Shown: positions 23,896-31,642 of the stretch, piece by piece
How the letters are laid out: every line of letters begins with the position of its first letter
Position numbering within the stretch: the stretch's first letter is position 1
Source of the DNA: Planctomycetota bacterium
GTDB taxonomy: Bacteria > Planctomycetota > SZUA-567 > JAKLDR01
Assembly (NCBI GenBank): GCA_022703445.1
Contig: JAKLDR010000043.1
Coordinates: forward strand, 1 to 34,190
DNA: 34,190 bases
Direction: 5' to 3'
The notes under the pieces: generated by a model
Told to the model about the DNA's origin: nothing
What the model saw: the letters and a program-made list of their open reading frames with translations, nothing else
Database searches by the model: none
Position numbers and translations under genes: made by a program

Positions 23896-25344
23896 TCAGC
23901 CCAGTTCCTTGAGTCGTTTCTCAAGCAACTCCCTGACCGCCTGGGCGTTGGCCTTGCCCCTGGTCTCCCTCATCACCTGGCCGACCAGGAACATGATGGC
24001 CTCGGGGCGTCCGCCGCGGTAGTCGGCCAGGGCCTTGGGATTCTTCTGGATCGCCGCGTCGATGGCCGCGGAGATCGCGCCGGTGTCGGTGACCTGCACC
24101 AGCCCGAGCTCCTTGACCAGCTCGGCCGCGCCCTTCCTCGTCTCGAACATCGCCGGGAGCAGCTTCTGCCGGGCTATGGTCGCGTTGATGGTCTTCTTAT
24201 CGACCAGGCCGATCAGGGCGGCCAGCTCCGCGGGCTTCACCGGGAAGTCGGCGAAGTCGAGCTTGCGGTCCTCGCGCTCCCGGAGGCAGTCGTTGATCAC
24301 CCACTTGGCGGCCTCGGGCGCGCTCGCGCCGGCGGACAGCACGCCCTCGTACCAGTCGGCCACCGGCTTCTCGGCGGTGAGCACGCCGGCGGAGTAGGCG
24401 TCGAGCCCCAGGGCCTTCCCGAAGCGCGCGCGCCGGGCGGCCGGGAGCTCGGGCAGCGCCCGGCGCAGCCGCTCGGCCGCCTCCGGCGTCATGGTGAATG
24501 GCGGCAGGTCCGGTTCAGGGAAGTAGCGGTAGTCGTGGGCCTCCTCCTTGGAGCGCATCGGGGCGGTGACCTCGCGTTCGGCGTCCCAGAGCATGGTCTC
24601 CTGCCGGACGCGCTCGCCGGACTCGAGCAGCTTGATGTGCCGCTTGATCTCGTACTCGACGGCCGCGGCCACGTTCTTGAAGCTGTTGAGGTTCTTGATC
24701 TCGGTCTTGACGCCGAGCTCCTTCCGGCCCTTCGGCCGCACCGAGACGTTCGGCTCGCAGCGCATCGAGCCCTCCTGCATCTCGCAGTCGGAGACGTCGA
24801 TGTACTCCAGGAGCTGCTTGAGCGCGGCGAGGTAGGCCACCGCCTCCTCGGCCGAGCTCAGGTCCGGCTCGGTGACGATCTCGAGTAACGGCGTTCCGGT
24901 GCGGTTCAAGTCGACCAGGCTCTTGCCCGAGCCTCGAGGGTCGTCGTGGAGCAGCTTGCCGGCGTCCTCCTCGAGGTGGGCCCGGCGGATGCGTACCGAC
25001 TTCTCGCGCCCGCCGACCTCGAAGGACAGCCGGCCGTTGGTCGAGAGCGGCATGTCGTACTGCGAGATCTGGTAGTTCTTGGGCAGGTCCGGGTAGTAGT
25101 AGTTCTTGCGGTCGAACTTGGTGCGCGGGGCAATCTCGCAACCCAGGGCCAGCGCGGCCTGCACCGACTTCTCGAAGGCCGCGCGATTGAGGACCGGCAG
25201 CACTCCGGGCAGGCCCAGGCACACTGGGCAGGTCTGGGTATTGGCTTCCGCCCCGAACGCCGTCGAGCAGCCGCAGAAGAGCTTGCTCTTCGTGTTCAGC
25301 TGGACGTGGACCTCCAGCCCGATCACCGCTTCGTATTCGGCCAT
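23896..25344 (-). CDS. gatB: Asp-tRNA(Asn)/Glu-tRNA(Gln) amidotransferase subunit B
   Basis: The 482-residue product is the GatB subunit that amidates Glu-tRNA(Gln), and Asp-tRNA(Asn) in some species, in the GatCAB complex. The N-terminal domain opens with YEAVIGLEVHVQLNTKSKLF, with the metal-binding CGC and CPVCLGLPG cysteine motifs, then NYYYPDLPKNYQISQYD, and GTPLLEIVTEPD. The C-terminal YqeY-like tail covers about residues 335-482. ATG 25344 is preceded by GGAG about 7 bases upstream; a longer in-frame start at 25482 crosses the promoter. No gatA or gatC gene is adjacent. Confidence 0.95.
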   Translation of the reverse strand: MAEYEAVIGLEVHVQLNTKSKLFCGCSTAFGAEANTQTCPVCLGLPGVLPVLNRAAFEKSVQAALALGCEIAPRTKFDRKNYYYPDLPKNYQISQYDMPLSTNGRLSFEVGGREKSVRIRRAHLEEDAGKLLHDDPRGSGKSLVDLNRTGTPLLEIVTEPDLSSAEEAVAYLAALKQLLEYIDVSDCEMQEGSMRCEPNVSVRPKGRKELGVKTEIKNLNSFKNVAAAVEYEIKRHIKLLESGERVRQETMLWDAEREVTAPMRSKEEAHDYRYFPEPDLPPFTMTPEAAERLRRALPELPAARRARFGKALGLDAYSAGVLTAEKPVADWYEGVLSAGASAPEAAKWVINDCLREREDRKLDFADFPVKPAELAALIGLVDKKTINATIARQKLLPAMFETRKGAAELVKELGLVQVTDTGAISAAIDAAIQKNPKALADYRGGRPEAIMFLVGQVMRETRGKANAQAVRELLEKRLKELG

Positions 25345-25420
25345 CGACTGCTCCAGTTGCCGTTTGTCGGTTGTCGGCTGCGAGCCGCCTGACATCGGCG
25401 GGCGAGCGGCAGCGACCGGG

Positions 25421-25450
25421 ATTATAGCTCCGGGGGAGGCCAGCGGGCAA
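25421..25450 (-). promoter_or_regulatory. promoter for gatB and downstream genes
   Basis: Minus-strand TTGCCC (25450-25445) and a perfect TATAAT (25426-25421) are 18 bp apart, giving a leader of about 70 bases. A degenerate GCCGTTTGTCGGTTGTCGGCT stretch in the leader resembles the intergenic repeats elsewhere but lacks a matching arm. Confidence 0.6.
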
Positions 25451-25517
25451 GGGAAGATGGCGCCGCCACGGGGCGCCGGCAACAGCCGACCACGCCCCGA
25501 AACCGCCCCTCCAAAAT

Positions 25518-25549
25518 GCGGCCCCCGGGGATCTCTCCCCGGGGGCCGC
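25518..25549 (-). terminator. intrinsic terminator of the porin gene
   Basis: A perfect 13-bp G+C stem (25518-25530 with 25537-25549) with a 6-base loop is followed, in the porin's direction, by ATTTT. It lies 38 bp after the porin stop. The T-run is short but the stem is very strong. Confidence 0.8.
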
Positions 25550-25587
25550 GGTGAAACTACGTTCAGCCGTTTCGAGCTATCGCGGGC

Positions 25588-27081
25588 TTACCACTTGACC
25601 GTGAGGACCGCGAAGAACCGGCTGGCCGGGCTGTTGCCGTCGAGGTTGTCGTTGAGGAAGTCGTTGGGATCGACCCAGGCGTAGACGGCGCGCAGGCTGA
25701 CGTTCCTGGTCAGCTTGAAGTCGGCGTAGATGTCGACCTCGTTGGCCACGTCGTTGTCCAGGCCCGCGAGACCGGCGAAGCCGTTGCCCGGCTGGGTGAG
25801 GTTGCCGCCGCCGACATCGGTCTCGACGTGCATGGCCTCGAAGCGGTAGAAGGCGCCGCCGATCTCCAGGATCTCGGCCGGCTTGACCGAGGCCTTGGCG
25901 AACCAGCACTTCAGGTTGCTCAGGGAGACCAGGTCGGCGTCGCCCAGCCGCTGGGTGGTGTCCTGGAAGAGCGGCTGGAAGGTGTGGTCGTCGGTGCTGC
26001 CGTCGCCGGTGTCACCGCTGGCCAGCGCCACGCCCAGGGCGAAGCGCGGGGTCCAGGGGGTGTTGCCGAGGGTCAGGCCGATTTCGCCTTCCAGGCCCCA
26101 GGCACCGCTGATATCAACGGGGTCCACGCCATCGTCAATCCGGCCGAACTGGGTGGCGGCCTCGATGGAGAGATCGACGTCCAGGGCGTTCTTCTCGGCC
26201 AGCTCGATGGGCTTGATCGCCAGTCGGGCGCCGATGGTGTAGAGGCTGACCTCGTTGTAGACCTGGAGCGTGTTGTTGGTCGTGCCCTGGCCGCGCTCGG
26301 AGTGGAAGCCCAGGCCGTACACGTCGATCTTGGTGTCGGCGATCCCGGTGAAGGTGTTCCACAGACCGAAGAGGTAGGCGTCACCCGGATCCTCCACGCT
26401 GATGTCGGTGGAAGCGCCGTTGACGTAGGCGCGGTCGTTCTCGAGGACCTTGGCGCCGAACAGCGTGGTGGTCAGGCCGTCGATCGGCTTGATGTCCATG
26501 CGCACGGCGTCGAAGGACAGGCCGTCGTAGCGGGAATTGTTGCCCACCAGCATCTCGCTGCCGAGCTCCAGCTCCTGCCGGCCGACCTTGATGACCGTGT
26601 TCATGCCCAGGATATCGGGCTGCAGGGCCACCCAGGCCTGGTAGATGCGCAGGCCGTCGTCGCCCTGGGCGTTCGAGACGCTCAGGTCATCGGTGTTCGT
26701 GTCGGTGCCCGAGGTGATCCGCCGGCCGCCCCACACGTAGTTGGCCTGGGGCTGCAGGAAGACGTCGACGTTGTCGGCGAGCTTGAAGAGGAAGCCCAAC
26801 TCCACGCGGCTGTCCAGGTACTCGCGGTAGTTCCGGTTGCCGTTCTCGGAGTTGAAGTCAACCATGTTGCGGGTGTAGTCCCACACGGTGCGGATCGAGC
26901 CGGAGATGACCAGCTTGGTGGCCGCGCCTTCCTCGCTCTCGACGAACAGGGCGCCTGGGCCGACCGGGGCCGCCGCCTTGGGGGCCGGGGCCGGAGCCGG
27001 GGCCGGTGCGCCGGCCAGAGCCGGGACGGCCAGGAACGCCACCAGTCCGAGAGTCACGACTGCTGCAAATGCGGTTCTCAT
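25588..27081 (-). CDS. outer-membrane porin, alginate-export (AlgE-like) family
   Basis: The 497-residue protein begins with a signal peptide (basic MRTAF, hydrophobic core, cleavage near residue 24 after ALAG) and an Ala/Pro-rich segment (about 25-43). It then reads as an outer-membrane beta barrel with many amphipathic strands, acidic turns, and the family-like SRYDGLSFDAVRMDIKPIDG segment. The last strand ends AVLTVKW, a terminal-aromatic pattern recognised by the BAM complex. This fits alginate-export/porin-like channels for anionic or neutral solutes; actual substrate is unknown. ATG 27081 is preferred; AGGAGG stands 13 bases upstream, whereas the in-frame TTG four codons earlier is too close to it. 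It stands alone with its own promoter and terminator. Confidence 0.8.
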   Translation of the reverse strand: MRTAFAAVVTLGLVAFLAVPALAGAPAPAPAPAPKAAAPVGPGALFVESEEGAATKLVISGSIRTVWDYTRNMVDFNSENGNRNYREYLDSRVELGFLFKLADNVDVFLQPQANYVWGGRRITSGTDTNTDDLSVSNAQGDDGLRIYQAWVALQPDILGMNTVIKVGRQELELGSEMLVGNNSRYDGLSFDAVRMDIKPIDGLTTTLFGAKVLENDRAYVNGASTDISVEDPGDAYLFGLWNTFTGIADTKIDVYGLGFHSERGQGTTNNTLQVYNEVSLYTIGARLAIKPIELAEKNALDVDLSIEAATQFGRIDDGVDPVDISGAWGLEGEIGLTLGNTPWTPRFALGVALASGDTGDGSTDDHTFQPLFQDTTQRLGDADLVSLSNLKCWFAKASVKPAEILEIGGAFYRFEAMHVETDVGGGNLTQPGNGFAGLAGLDNDVANEVDIYADFKLTRNVSLRAVYAWVDPNDFLNDNLDGNSPASRFFAVLTVKW

Positions 27082-27353
27082 CTTTGCTTCCAATCCTCCT
27101 ATTCGCGTTTGTCTGCCGCCCGAGGTTCCTTTGCGCTTCCCCGGGCGTCCTCCGCGCGCTGCAGAATCACAATCGCACGGAAGGTCTACCGGTGTGCGGC
27201 ACTTAGCAGAGCACCTCCCTTCTCCCTCTCAGGTCCCCCTGCTAGGCAAAGCTCCTTTGCTCCGGGCACAGCACGGCCATGCCCGGAGATCACGGTTACT
27301 CTCAAATCGTCGTAAGGCCACGTCAACTTGAGGCCTTCCGACGCTCCAACCGG
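27082..27353 (-). promoter_or_regulatory. 272-base structured leader of the porin mRNA
   Basis: Between the promoter and the porin ATG no gene is seen. Two hairpins sit side by side: 27246-27260 (6-bp stem, 3-base loop) and 27261-27287 (8-bp stem, 11-base loop). No riboswitch class was recognised. The rest is unstructured by eye. Together with the gap to 27529 this is the longest gene-free stretch in the window. Confidence 0.45.
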
Positions 27354-27359
27354 GTGCGA

Positions 27360-27388
27360 ATTATATTTTTAACACCCGACGGTGTAAA
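27360..27388 (-). promoter_or_regulatory. strong sigma-70 promoter for the porin
   Basis: TTTACA (27388-27383) and a perfect TATAAT (27365-27360) are exactly 17 bp apart, and the spacer is A+T rich next to the -10. A CGGGTG/CACCCG dyad (27351-27356 and 27373-27378) spans the -10 box and could be an operator. Confidence 0.75.
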
Positions 27389-27529
27389 GCCTTTTTCATG
27401 AGGCGGCTGTCGATCGCGCGCAAGGCATTGATATTGCGGCTCTTGAGCGATTCCGCCAGCACTCATGGGGCACGAAGCGTCCGATAATATGTGAGAGAGC
27501 CGACCAAGATGCACGTGTGCAACTGGAGT

Positions 27530-28132
27530 TCAGTCCTGAACCCAGGCCTCGCGTCCCTGGCCATAGACGTCGCCACCGGCGCTGTCGCAGGCGACCAGTG
27601 CCGGGAAGTCGCGGAGTTCGATGCGCCTCACCGCCTCCGCACCCAGTTCAGGCCAGGCGACCACCTCGGCGGCAACAATGTGTCTGGCCAGCAGCGCTCC
27701 GGCTCCGCCGGTGGCCGCGAAGTAAACCGCGCCGTGTCTCGAAAGACCCTGACGGACCTCGTCGGAGCGTTCGCCCTTGCCGATCATGCCGCGCAGACCG
27801 GCGGCCAGCAGAGGCGCAACGTAGCGATCCATCCGGGAACTGGTGGTCGGGCCTATCGCCCCCACCGGCTTGCCCGGCCGGGCCGGCGTCGGGCCGGCGT
27901 AGTAGATGACCGCGCCCGATATGTCGAAGGGCAAGGCCCCTCCGCCGGCCAGAAGCTCGGTCATCCGCTTGTGGGCGGCGTCCCGGGCAGTGTAAGCCGT
28001 GCCGGAGATGAGCACGCGGGTCCCGGCGCGGAGCGAACGCGCCTGGTCCTCGCTGAGAGGAGTTGTGAGCCGCACCGGCTCGGCCGGCTTCATCGAGGGC
28101 TTCGCGCCACGGGTCCGTCGCCGCTGGCTCAC
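27530..28132 (-). CDS. class I fumarate hydratase, beta subunit
   Basis: The 200-residue product is the beta subunit (C-terminal half) of a two-part iron-sulfur fumarase. Visible motifs are GTAYTARDAAHKRM, IYYAGPTPARPGKPVGAIGP and TTSSRMDRY, which bind the dicarboxylate, then the alternating helices of the swivelling domain to WVQD. It starts at GTG overlapping the alpha stop in GTGA, so the subunits are made in equal amounts. Tartrate dehydratase has the same layout, so substrate assignment is by family only. It is the last gene of the six-gene operon; no clear terminator follows. Confidence 0.88.
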   Translation of the reverse strand: MSQRRRTRGAKPSMKPAEPVRLTTPLSEDQARSLRAGTRVLISGTAYTARDAAHKRMTELLAGGGALPFDISGAVIYYAGPTPARPGKPVGAIGPTTSSRMDRYVAPLLAAGLRGMIGKGERSDEVRQGLSRHGAVYFAATGGAGALLARHIVAAEVVAWPELGAEAVRRIELRDFPALVACDSAGGDVYGQGREAWVQD

Positions 28133-28971
28133 AGTTCAGCCTCCCCGTGCCGATGGGCGTGGCAGTCGATGTTCACGGCCGCCGGGAAGCTGGCAATGTG
28201 ACAGGGCGCGGCTTCCAGATGAACCGCCAGAGCCGTGACTGTTCCGCCAAGCCCGCCCGGCCCGACTCCGGTGCGGTTGACGGCCTCGAGCATGCGCCGC
28301 TCGAGCGCGGCCAACTCCGGGTCCGGGTTGGCCGAGCCGAGCGGCCGCAGGAGCGCCCGCTTGGCCAGCTCTGCAACCCGTTCGAAGTTGCCGCCGGCGC
28401 CCACGCCCACCACGATGGGCGGGCAGGGGTTGGCCCCGGCCTCGCGCACCGCGCGAACCACGAACTCGACCAGGCCATCGGCTCCCGCCCCAGGGTTGAG
28501 CATCTCCAGCCGGCTCATGTTCTCTGAGCCGCCGCCCTTGGCGGCCACGACTATGCGGACCCTATCGCCCGGCACTAACCGCAGATGGACGATCGCCGGG
28601 GTGTTGTCGCCGGTGTTCTTCCGAGTCAGGGGGCCGCCCAGCACCGAGGCCCGCAGATAGGCCTTCTTCTGCGCCCGGCGGACGCCCTCGTCGACGGCCT
28701 CCTGCAGGGAGCCGCCGGAGAGGTGCGCGTCCTGGCCCCAGTCGACGAAGACCACGGCGAGGCCTGTGTCCTGGCAGATGGGGTACTCGCCCTCGGCGGC
28801 GATCGCGGCGTTCTTCACCAGTTCTTCGAGCACGCCCCGCCCGAGTTCGCTCTTCTCTTCTCCCAATGCGCGCGTCAGGGCCGAGAGTTCATCGACGCCC
28901 AGATGGTAGGCACTCTTGGAGGCCAACCGCTCAACCGCCGAGGAGACCTCGGCCGCAGATATCTCACGCAT
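28129..28971 (-). CDS. class I fumarate hydratase, alpha subunit
   Basis: The 280-residue product is the 4Fe-4S alpha subunit of class I fumarase, converting fumarate and malate in the TCA cycle. Cluster ligands are Cys66 (YPICQDTGLAV), Cys183 (NPCPP) and Cys270 (NIDCHAHR); KGGGSENMS at 145-153 is also conserved. Related enzymes act on tartrate or mesaconate. The LeuD-type gene precedes it by 8 bp and the beta subunit overlaps its stop. This oxygen-sensitive enzyme fits an anaerobic or micro-oxic life, which is inference. Confidence 0.9.
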   Translation of the reverse strand: MREISAAEVSSAVERLASKSAYHLGVDELSALTRALGEEKSELGRGVLEELVKNAAIAAEGEYPICQDTGLAVVFVDWGQDAHLSGGSLQEAVDEGVRRAQKKAYLRASVLGGPLTRKNTGDNTPAIVHLRLVPGDRVRIVVAAKGGGSENMSRLEMLNPGAGADGLVEFVVRAVREAGANPCPPIVVGVGAGGNFERVAELAKRALLRPLGSANPDPELAALERRMLEAVNRTGVGPGGLGGTVTALAVHLEAAPCHIASFPAAVNIDCHAHRHGEAEL

Positions 28972-28979
28972 CCGACACC

Positions 28980-29483
28980 CTACTCGATGGCCAGGCCCTT
29001 GTGCTTCTCGATGTGGGCTACCAGCCCGCCCTCGTCGAGAATCTTCCTCATGGACGCCGGAATGGGCGCGAACTTGATCACCGTGCCCTTGGTGACGTTC
29101 TTGACGGTCCCGGCGGCCATGTCGAGCGAGAGCTGGTCGCCGTCGGCCACGCCGTCGGTATCGCAGACGATGGCCGGCAGCCCGATGTTGATGCAGTTCC
29201 GGAAGAAGATCCGGGCGAAGGTCTTGGCCATCACCGCCTGCACGCCGGCCAGCTTGATGATCGTCGGGGCGTGCTCGCGGGAGGATCCGCAGCCGAAGTT
29301 GGAGCCTCCGATCACGAAGTCTCCGGCCTTGACCTTCTTGGGGAACTCTGGATCGGCGTCCTCCAGGACGTGCTTGGCCATCTCCGGGAGGTTGCTCCGG
29401 AGGTGCATGAGCCGTCCGGGGGCGATCAGGTCCGTGGAAACGTTGTCGCCGAACTTGTAGGCGCGACCGGTGTTCTCAGCCAT
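28980..29483 (-). CDS. LeuD/homoaconitase-type small subunit
   Basis: The 167-residue product is the swivelling small subunit of a LeuC/LeuD-type hydro-lyase. It shows YKFGDNVSTDLIAPGR at the start and SNFGCGSSREHAP around 62-74. The specificity loop after PGR reads LMHLRSN. In archaeal enzymes the corresponding loop is YLRT in homoaconitase and YLVYT in isopropylmalate isomerase, the Arg contacting an extra carboxylate; Arg29 here therefore points to a tricarboxylate such as aconitate or homoaconitate, but the loop has two more residues, so alignment is tentative. It lies 38 bp after the zinc-ribbon gene and 8 bp before fumarase. It probably pairs with the large subunit at 30290. Confidence 0.87.
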   Translation of the reverse strand: MAENTGRAYKFGDNVSTDLIAPGRLMHLRSNLPEMAKHVLEDADPEFPKKVKAGDFVIGGSNFGCGSSREHAPTIIKLAGVQAVMAKTFARIFFRNCINIGLPAIVCDTDGVADGDQLSLDMAAGTVKNVTKGTVIKFAPIPASMRKILDEGGLVAHIEKHKGLAIE

Positions 29484-29521
29484 CTTCTCTTCTCCTGTTC
29501 AGGCGCTCTGGCCTGGTTGAC

Positions 29522-29779
29522 TCACTGGCTCCGCCATCTCTTGAGCTTGGGCAGCACCGTCCCGGCCAGCTTCCGGGCCTCGGCCTCGGGCATGAACTTG
29601 CGCTCCAGGGCCAGGGCGATGAGCTTGTCCTGCATCTGCTTGAGCGACAGCTCCGCGGTGAACCTCCCCTGCTGGTAGCAGTAGCAGCAGTATTCGGCGT
29701 TTGGAGCTCCGCCGGCCTCGGTGCCGAGTTGGCGCGGCTCCTCCATGGGCATCGCGCAGCTCTGGCAGACGGGCGGCAT
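29522..29779 (-). CDS. small zinc-ribbon protein
   Basis: The 85-residue product starts with CQSCAMPMEE and later has YCCYCYQQGRF, giving Cys5, Cys8, Cys31, Cys32 and Cys34 as a putative four-cysteine zinc site, followed by a helical tail with a QDKLIALALE stretch. It resembles the putative zinc-ribbon family (Zn_ribbon_2) of unknown function, often found as stand-alone short proteins. ATG 29779 is used; GTG 29791, four codons upstream, is an alternative with AAGGTGG ahead of it. It sits between the conserved unknown and the LeuD-type gene, an unexpected member of a metabolic operon. A regulatory or assembly role is only a guess. Confidence 0.75.
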   Translation of the reverse strand: MPPVCQSCAMPMEEPRQLGTEAGGAPNAEYCCYCYQQGRFTAELSLKQMQDKLIALALERKFMPEAEARKLAGTVLPKLKRWRSQ

Positions 29780-29795
29780 GGCCTTGGTCACGGCC

Positions 29796-30278
29796 TCAGC
29801 CCACCTTGGCCAGCAGCACGATGTAGTTGTGCCCGTAGGCCTTGGCGCACTTCGGGCAGGTGGTGTAGCAGGAGAGGATCTTCTCAGCCGGACGGCCGGC
29901 GGCCAGCAGCTCCTGGCTGAGCTCCCGGGCGCGATCACCGACCTCCCTGTAAGGGATGTCGTAGGCCCTGCTGACGAACCGGCCGGTGAGCCGGGCACCT
30001 TGGGTGCCGGGCACCTCCTTGGTCACGGCGATGTACAGGTCGGCGCCCCACAGGGAGTTCTCGTCACAGACCATCAGCGACTTGTCGGCCGCCTGGGCCG
30101 CCCAGATCTTCTCCATGTTCCGGACCACGACCTTCCCGAAGTTGAGCGGGATGTGCAGGAAGGAGCGCACCCGGTCCTTCACGAAGAGCTTGTCCTGCCA
30201 GACTATCTCCTTGCCGTCCCACGGAGCGGGATCGAACGGCGGGCAGCAGCCGGTCGGAGCCGGAGTCGGCGACGGCAT
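29796..30278 (-). CDS. conserved protein with CCPxFDP and CPKCAKAYG motifs, unknown function
   Basis: The 160-residue product recalls a bacterial family often labelled hydrolase without proof. It starts CCPPFDPAPWDGK (Cys11, Cys12), then WQDKLFVKDRVRSFLHIPLN, a middle alpha/beta part, and ends CYTTCPKCAKAYGHNYIVLL (Cys137, Cys141, Cys144). The cysteines at both ends could bind a metal, but no catalytic set is recognised. It lies between LeuC-type and zinc-ribbon genes with gaps of 11 and 16 bp, so it is co-expressed with the iron-sulfur hydro-lyase. It might help that enzyme or its cluster, which is inference from position. Confidence 0.7.
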   Translation of the reverse strand: MPSPTPAPTGCCPPFDPAPWDGKEIVWQDKLFVKDRVRSFLHIPLNFGKVVVRNMEKIWAAQAADKSLMVCDENSLWGADLYIAVTKEVPGTQGARLTGRFVSRAYDIPYREVGDRARELSQELLAAGRPAEKILSCYTTCPKCAKAYGHNYIVLLAKVG

Positions 30279-30289
30279 GGGACGGGCTC

Positions 30290-31555
30290 TTACTCCCCGG
30301 CCTTGAAGAGCTCGCGCGGGTCGGCGATCTCTCCGGCCAGCGCCGCGGCCGCCGCCGAGGCGGGGCTGCCGAGGTAGATGCCCGCGTCGGGGTTGCCCAT
30401 CCGGCCCTTGAAGTTGCGGTTCGATGTCGCCAGGCAGTTCTCGCCGTTGCCCAGGATCCCGCCGTGGACGCCCACGCAGGCGCCGCAGCCGGGGGTGTTG
30501 ATCGAGGCGCCGAAGTCGATGAGCTTCTCGATGAGGCCCTTCTTCACGGCCGCCTTGTAGACGTCGCGCGAGGCCGGCGTGACGATGACGCGGGTGCGCT
30601 TGTGGCGGGTCTTTCCCGCGACTATCTTCGTGAAGATCTCGAGGTCCTCGAGCCGGCCGTTCGTGCAGCTGCCCATGAAGACCTGGTGGATCGGCGTGCC
30701 GGCCACGTCCTTGACCGGCTTGACGTTGTCCACGGTGTGCGGGCAGGCGATCATCGGCGAGAGCTGCGCGACGTCGATCTCGATCTTGCGGGCGTACTTG
30801 GCGCCGGCGTCGGGCTTGAGCTCGCGGAACTTGTCGCCGCGGCCGGCCCTTTCCAGGTACTTCTTGGTGACGCCATCGGTGGGCATGAGCCCCACCTTGG
30901 CGCCGGCCTCGATGGCCATGTTGGCGATGGTGAAGCGCTCGCTCTGGTTGAGCTTGGTCAGCGCCGGCCCGGTGAACTCCAGGGCGATGTAGTTGGCCCC
31001 GTCGGCGCCGAGCATGCCGATGAGGTGGAGGATGAAGTCCTTGGAGAAGACCCCGGCCGGCCAGGACCCCGTCATCTTGACCCGGTAGGTCTCCGGCACG
31101 CGGAACCAGGTCTTGCCGAAGGCGATGGCCACGGCCACGTCGGTCGAGCCCATGCCGGTGGCGAAGGCGCCGAGCGCGCCGCCGGTGCAGGTGTGGCTGT
31201 CCGAGCCCACCAGGATGGCGCCGGGGAAGACGTACTTCTCGTTGATCACCTGGTGGCAGACGCCGGCCTCGATATCGCAGAGCTGGGCGCCGACCGCCTC
31301 GGCGAACTCGCGGATGGTCTTGTGATCGTTGGAGAGCTCCATCCGGGGGCTCGGCGCGGCGTGGTCCAGGAACATGACCGTCCCTTTGGGGTTGGCCACT
31401 TTCCGGCCGGCCATCTTCTCGACCTGCCGTACGGCCAGCGGCCCGGTGCCGTCCTGGGTTAGCACCAGGTCGACGGGGACCACGGCCAGTTCGCCGGCGC
31501 GCACCTCACGGCCGGCGTGTTCGCTGAGGATCTTCTCGCTGAGGGTCAGGGCCAC
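30290..31555 (-). CDS. LeuC/homoaconitase-type large subunit, copy 2
   Basis: The 421-residue product is a second LeuC-type large subunit, with 4Fe-4S ligands Cys297 (FMGSCTNGR), Cys357 and Cys360 (GCGACVG), GSDSHTCTGGALGAF and SNRNFKGRMGN. It differs clearly from copy 1 at 22026, for example VCHQVINEKY where copy 1 reads VEHALLPEQ, so the two are old paralogs rather than a recent duplication. Its operon contains a LeuD-type subunit and fumarase, so aconitase, homoaconitase or a methylcitrate/citramalate hydro-lyase are candidates. GTG start is preceded by GGAG 7 bases upstream. The spacer before it holds a hairpin and no clear promoter, so it may be read through from pta. Confidence 0.87.
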   Translation of the reverse strand: MALTLSEKILSEHAGREVRAGELAVVPVDLVLTQDGTGPLAVRQVEKMAGRKVANPKGTVMFLDHAAPSPRMELSNDHKTIREFAEAVGAQLCDIEAGVCHQVINEKYVFPGAILVGSDSHTCTGGALGAFATGMGSTDVAVAIAFGKTWFRVPETYRVKMTGSWPAGVFSKDFILHLIGMLGADGANYIALEFTGPALTKLNQSERFTIANMAIEAGAKVGLMPTDGVTKKYLERAGRGDKFRELKPDAGAKYARKIEIDVAQLSPMIACPHTVDNVKPVKDVAGTPIHQVFMGSCTNGRLEDLEIFTKIVAGKTRHKRTRVIVTPASRDVYKAAVKKGLIEKLIDFGASINTPGCGACVGVHGGILGNGENCLATSNRNFKGRMGNPDAGIYLGSPASAAAAALAGEIADPRELFKAGE

Positions 31556-31593
31556 GTGCGTTCTCCGTTACGGGGGCCAGGAACGATCCGACC

Positions 31594-31624
31594 GATCGGA
31601 CCGATCCGGCGGATCCGTCCGATC
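31594..31624. repeat. GATC-rich hairpin between pta and the hydro-lyase operon
   Basis: GATCGGAC (31594-31601) pairs with GTCCGATC (31617-31624) and GATCC (31603-31607) with GGATC (31611-31615), with one C/C mismatch and a 3-base loop. A GATCC-ACCGATCGG run continues leftwards. No T-run follows on the minus strand, so it is only a weak terminator candidate and may be another dispersed palindrome family. Confidence 0.65.
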
Positions 31625-31642
31625 CCTAGTTTACCGCCTGCT

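Noticed and set aside
27082..27353. A cyclic-di-GMP or cobalamin riboswitch in the porin leader
   Set aside because: Some GCAAAG-like bases are suggestive, but the conserved core of neither class could be found.
27323..27514. A 63-codon open frame on the minus strand upstream of the porin
   Set aside because: It spans the porin promoter and has no ribosome site or family likeness.
27491..28201. A 236-codon plus-strand frame opposite the fumarase beta gene
   Set aside because: No motif; the minus strand clearly encodes fumarase.
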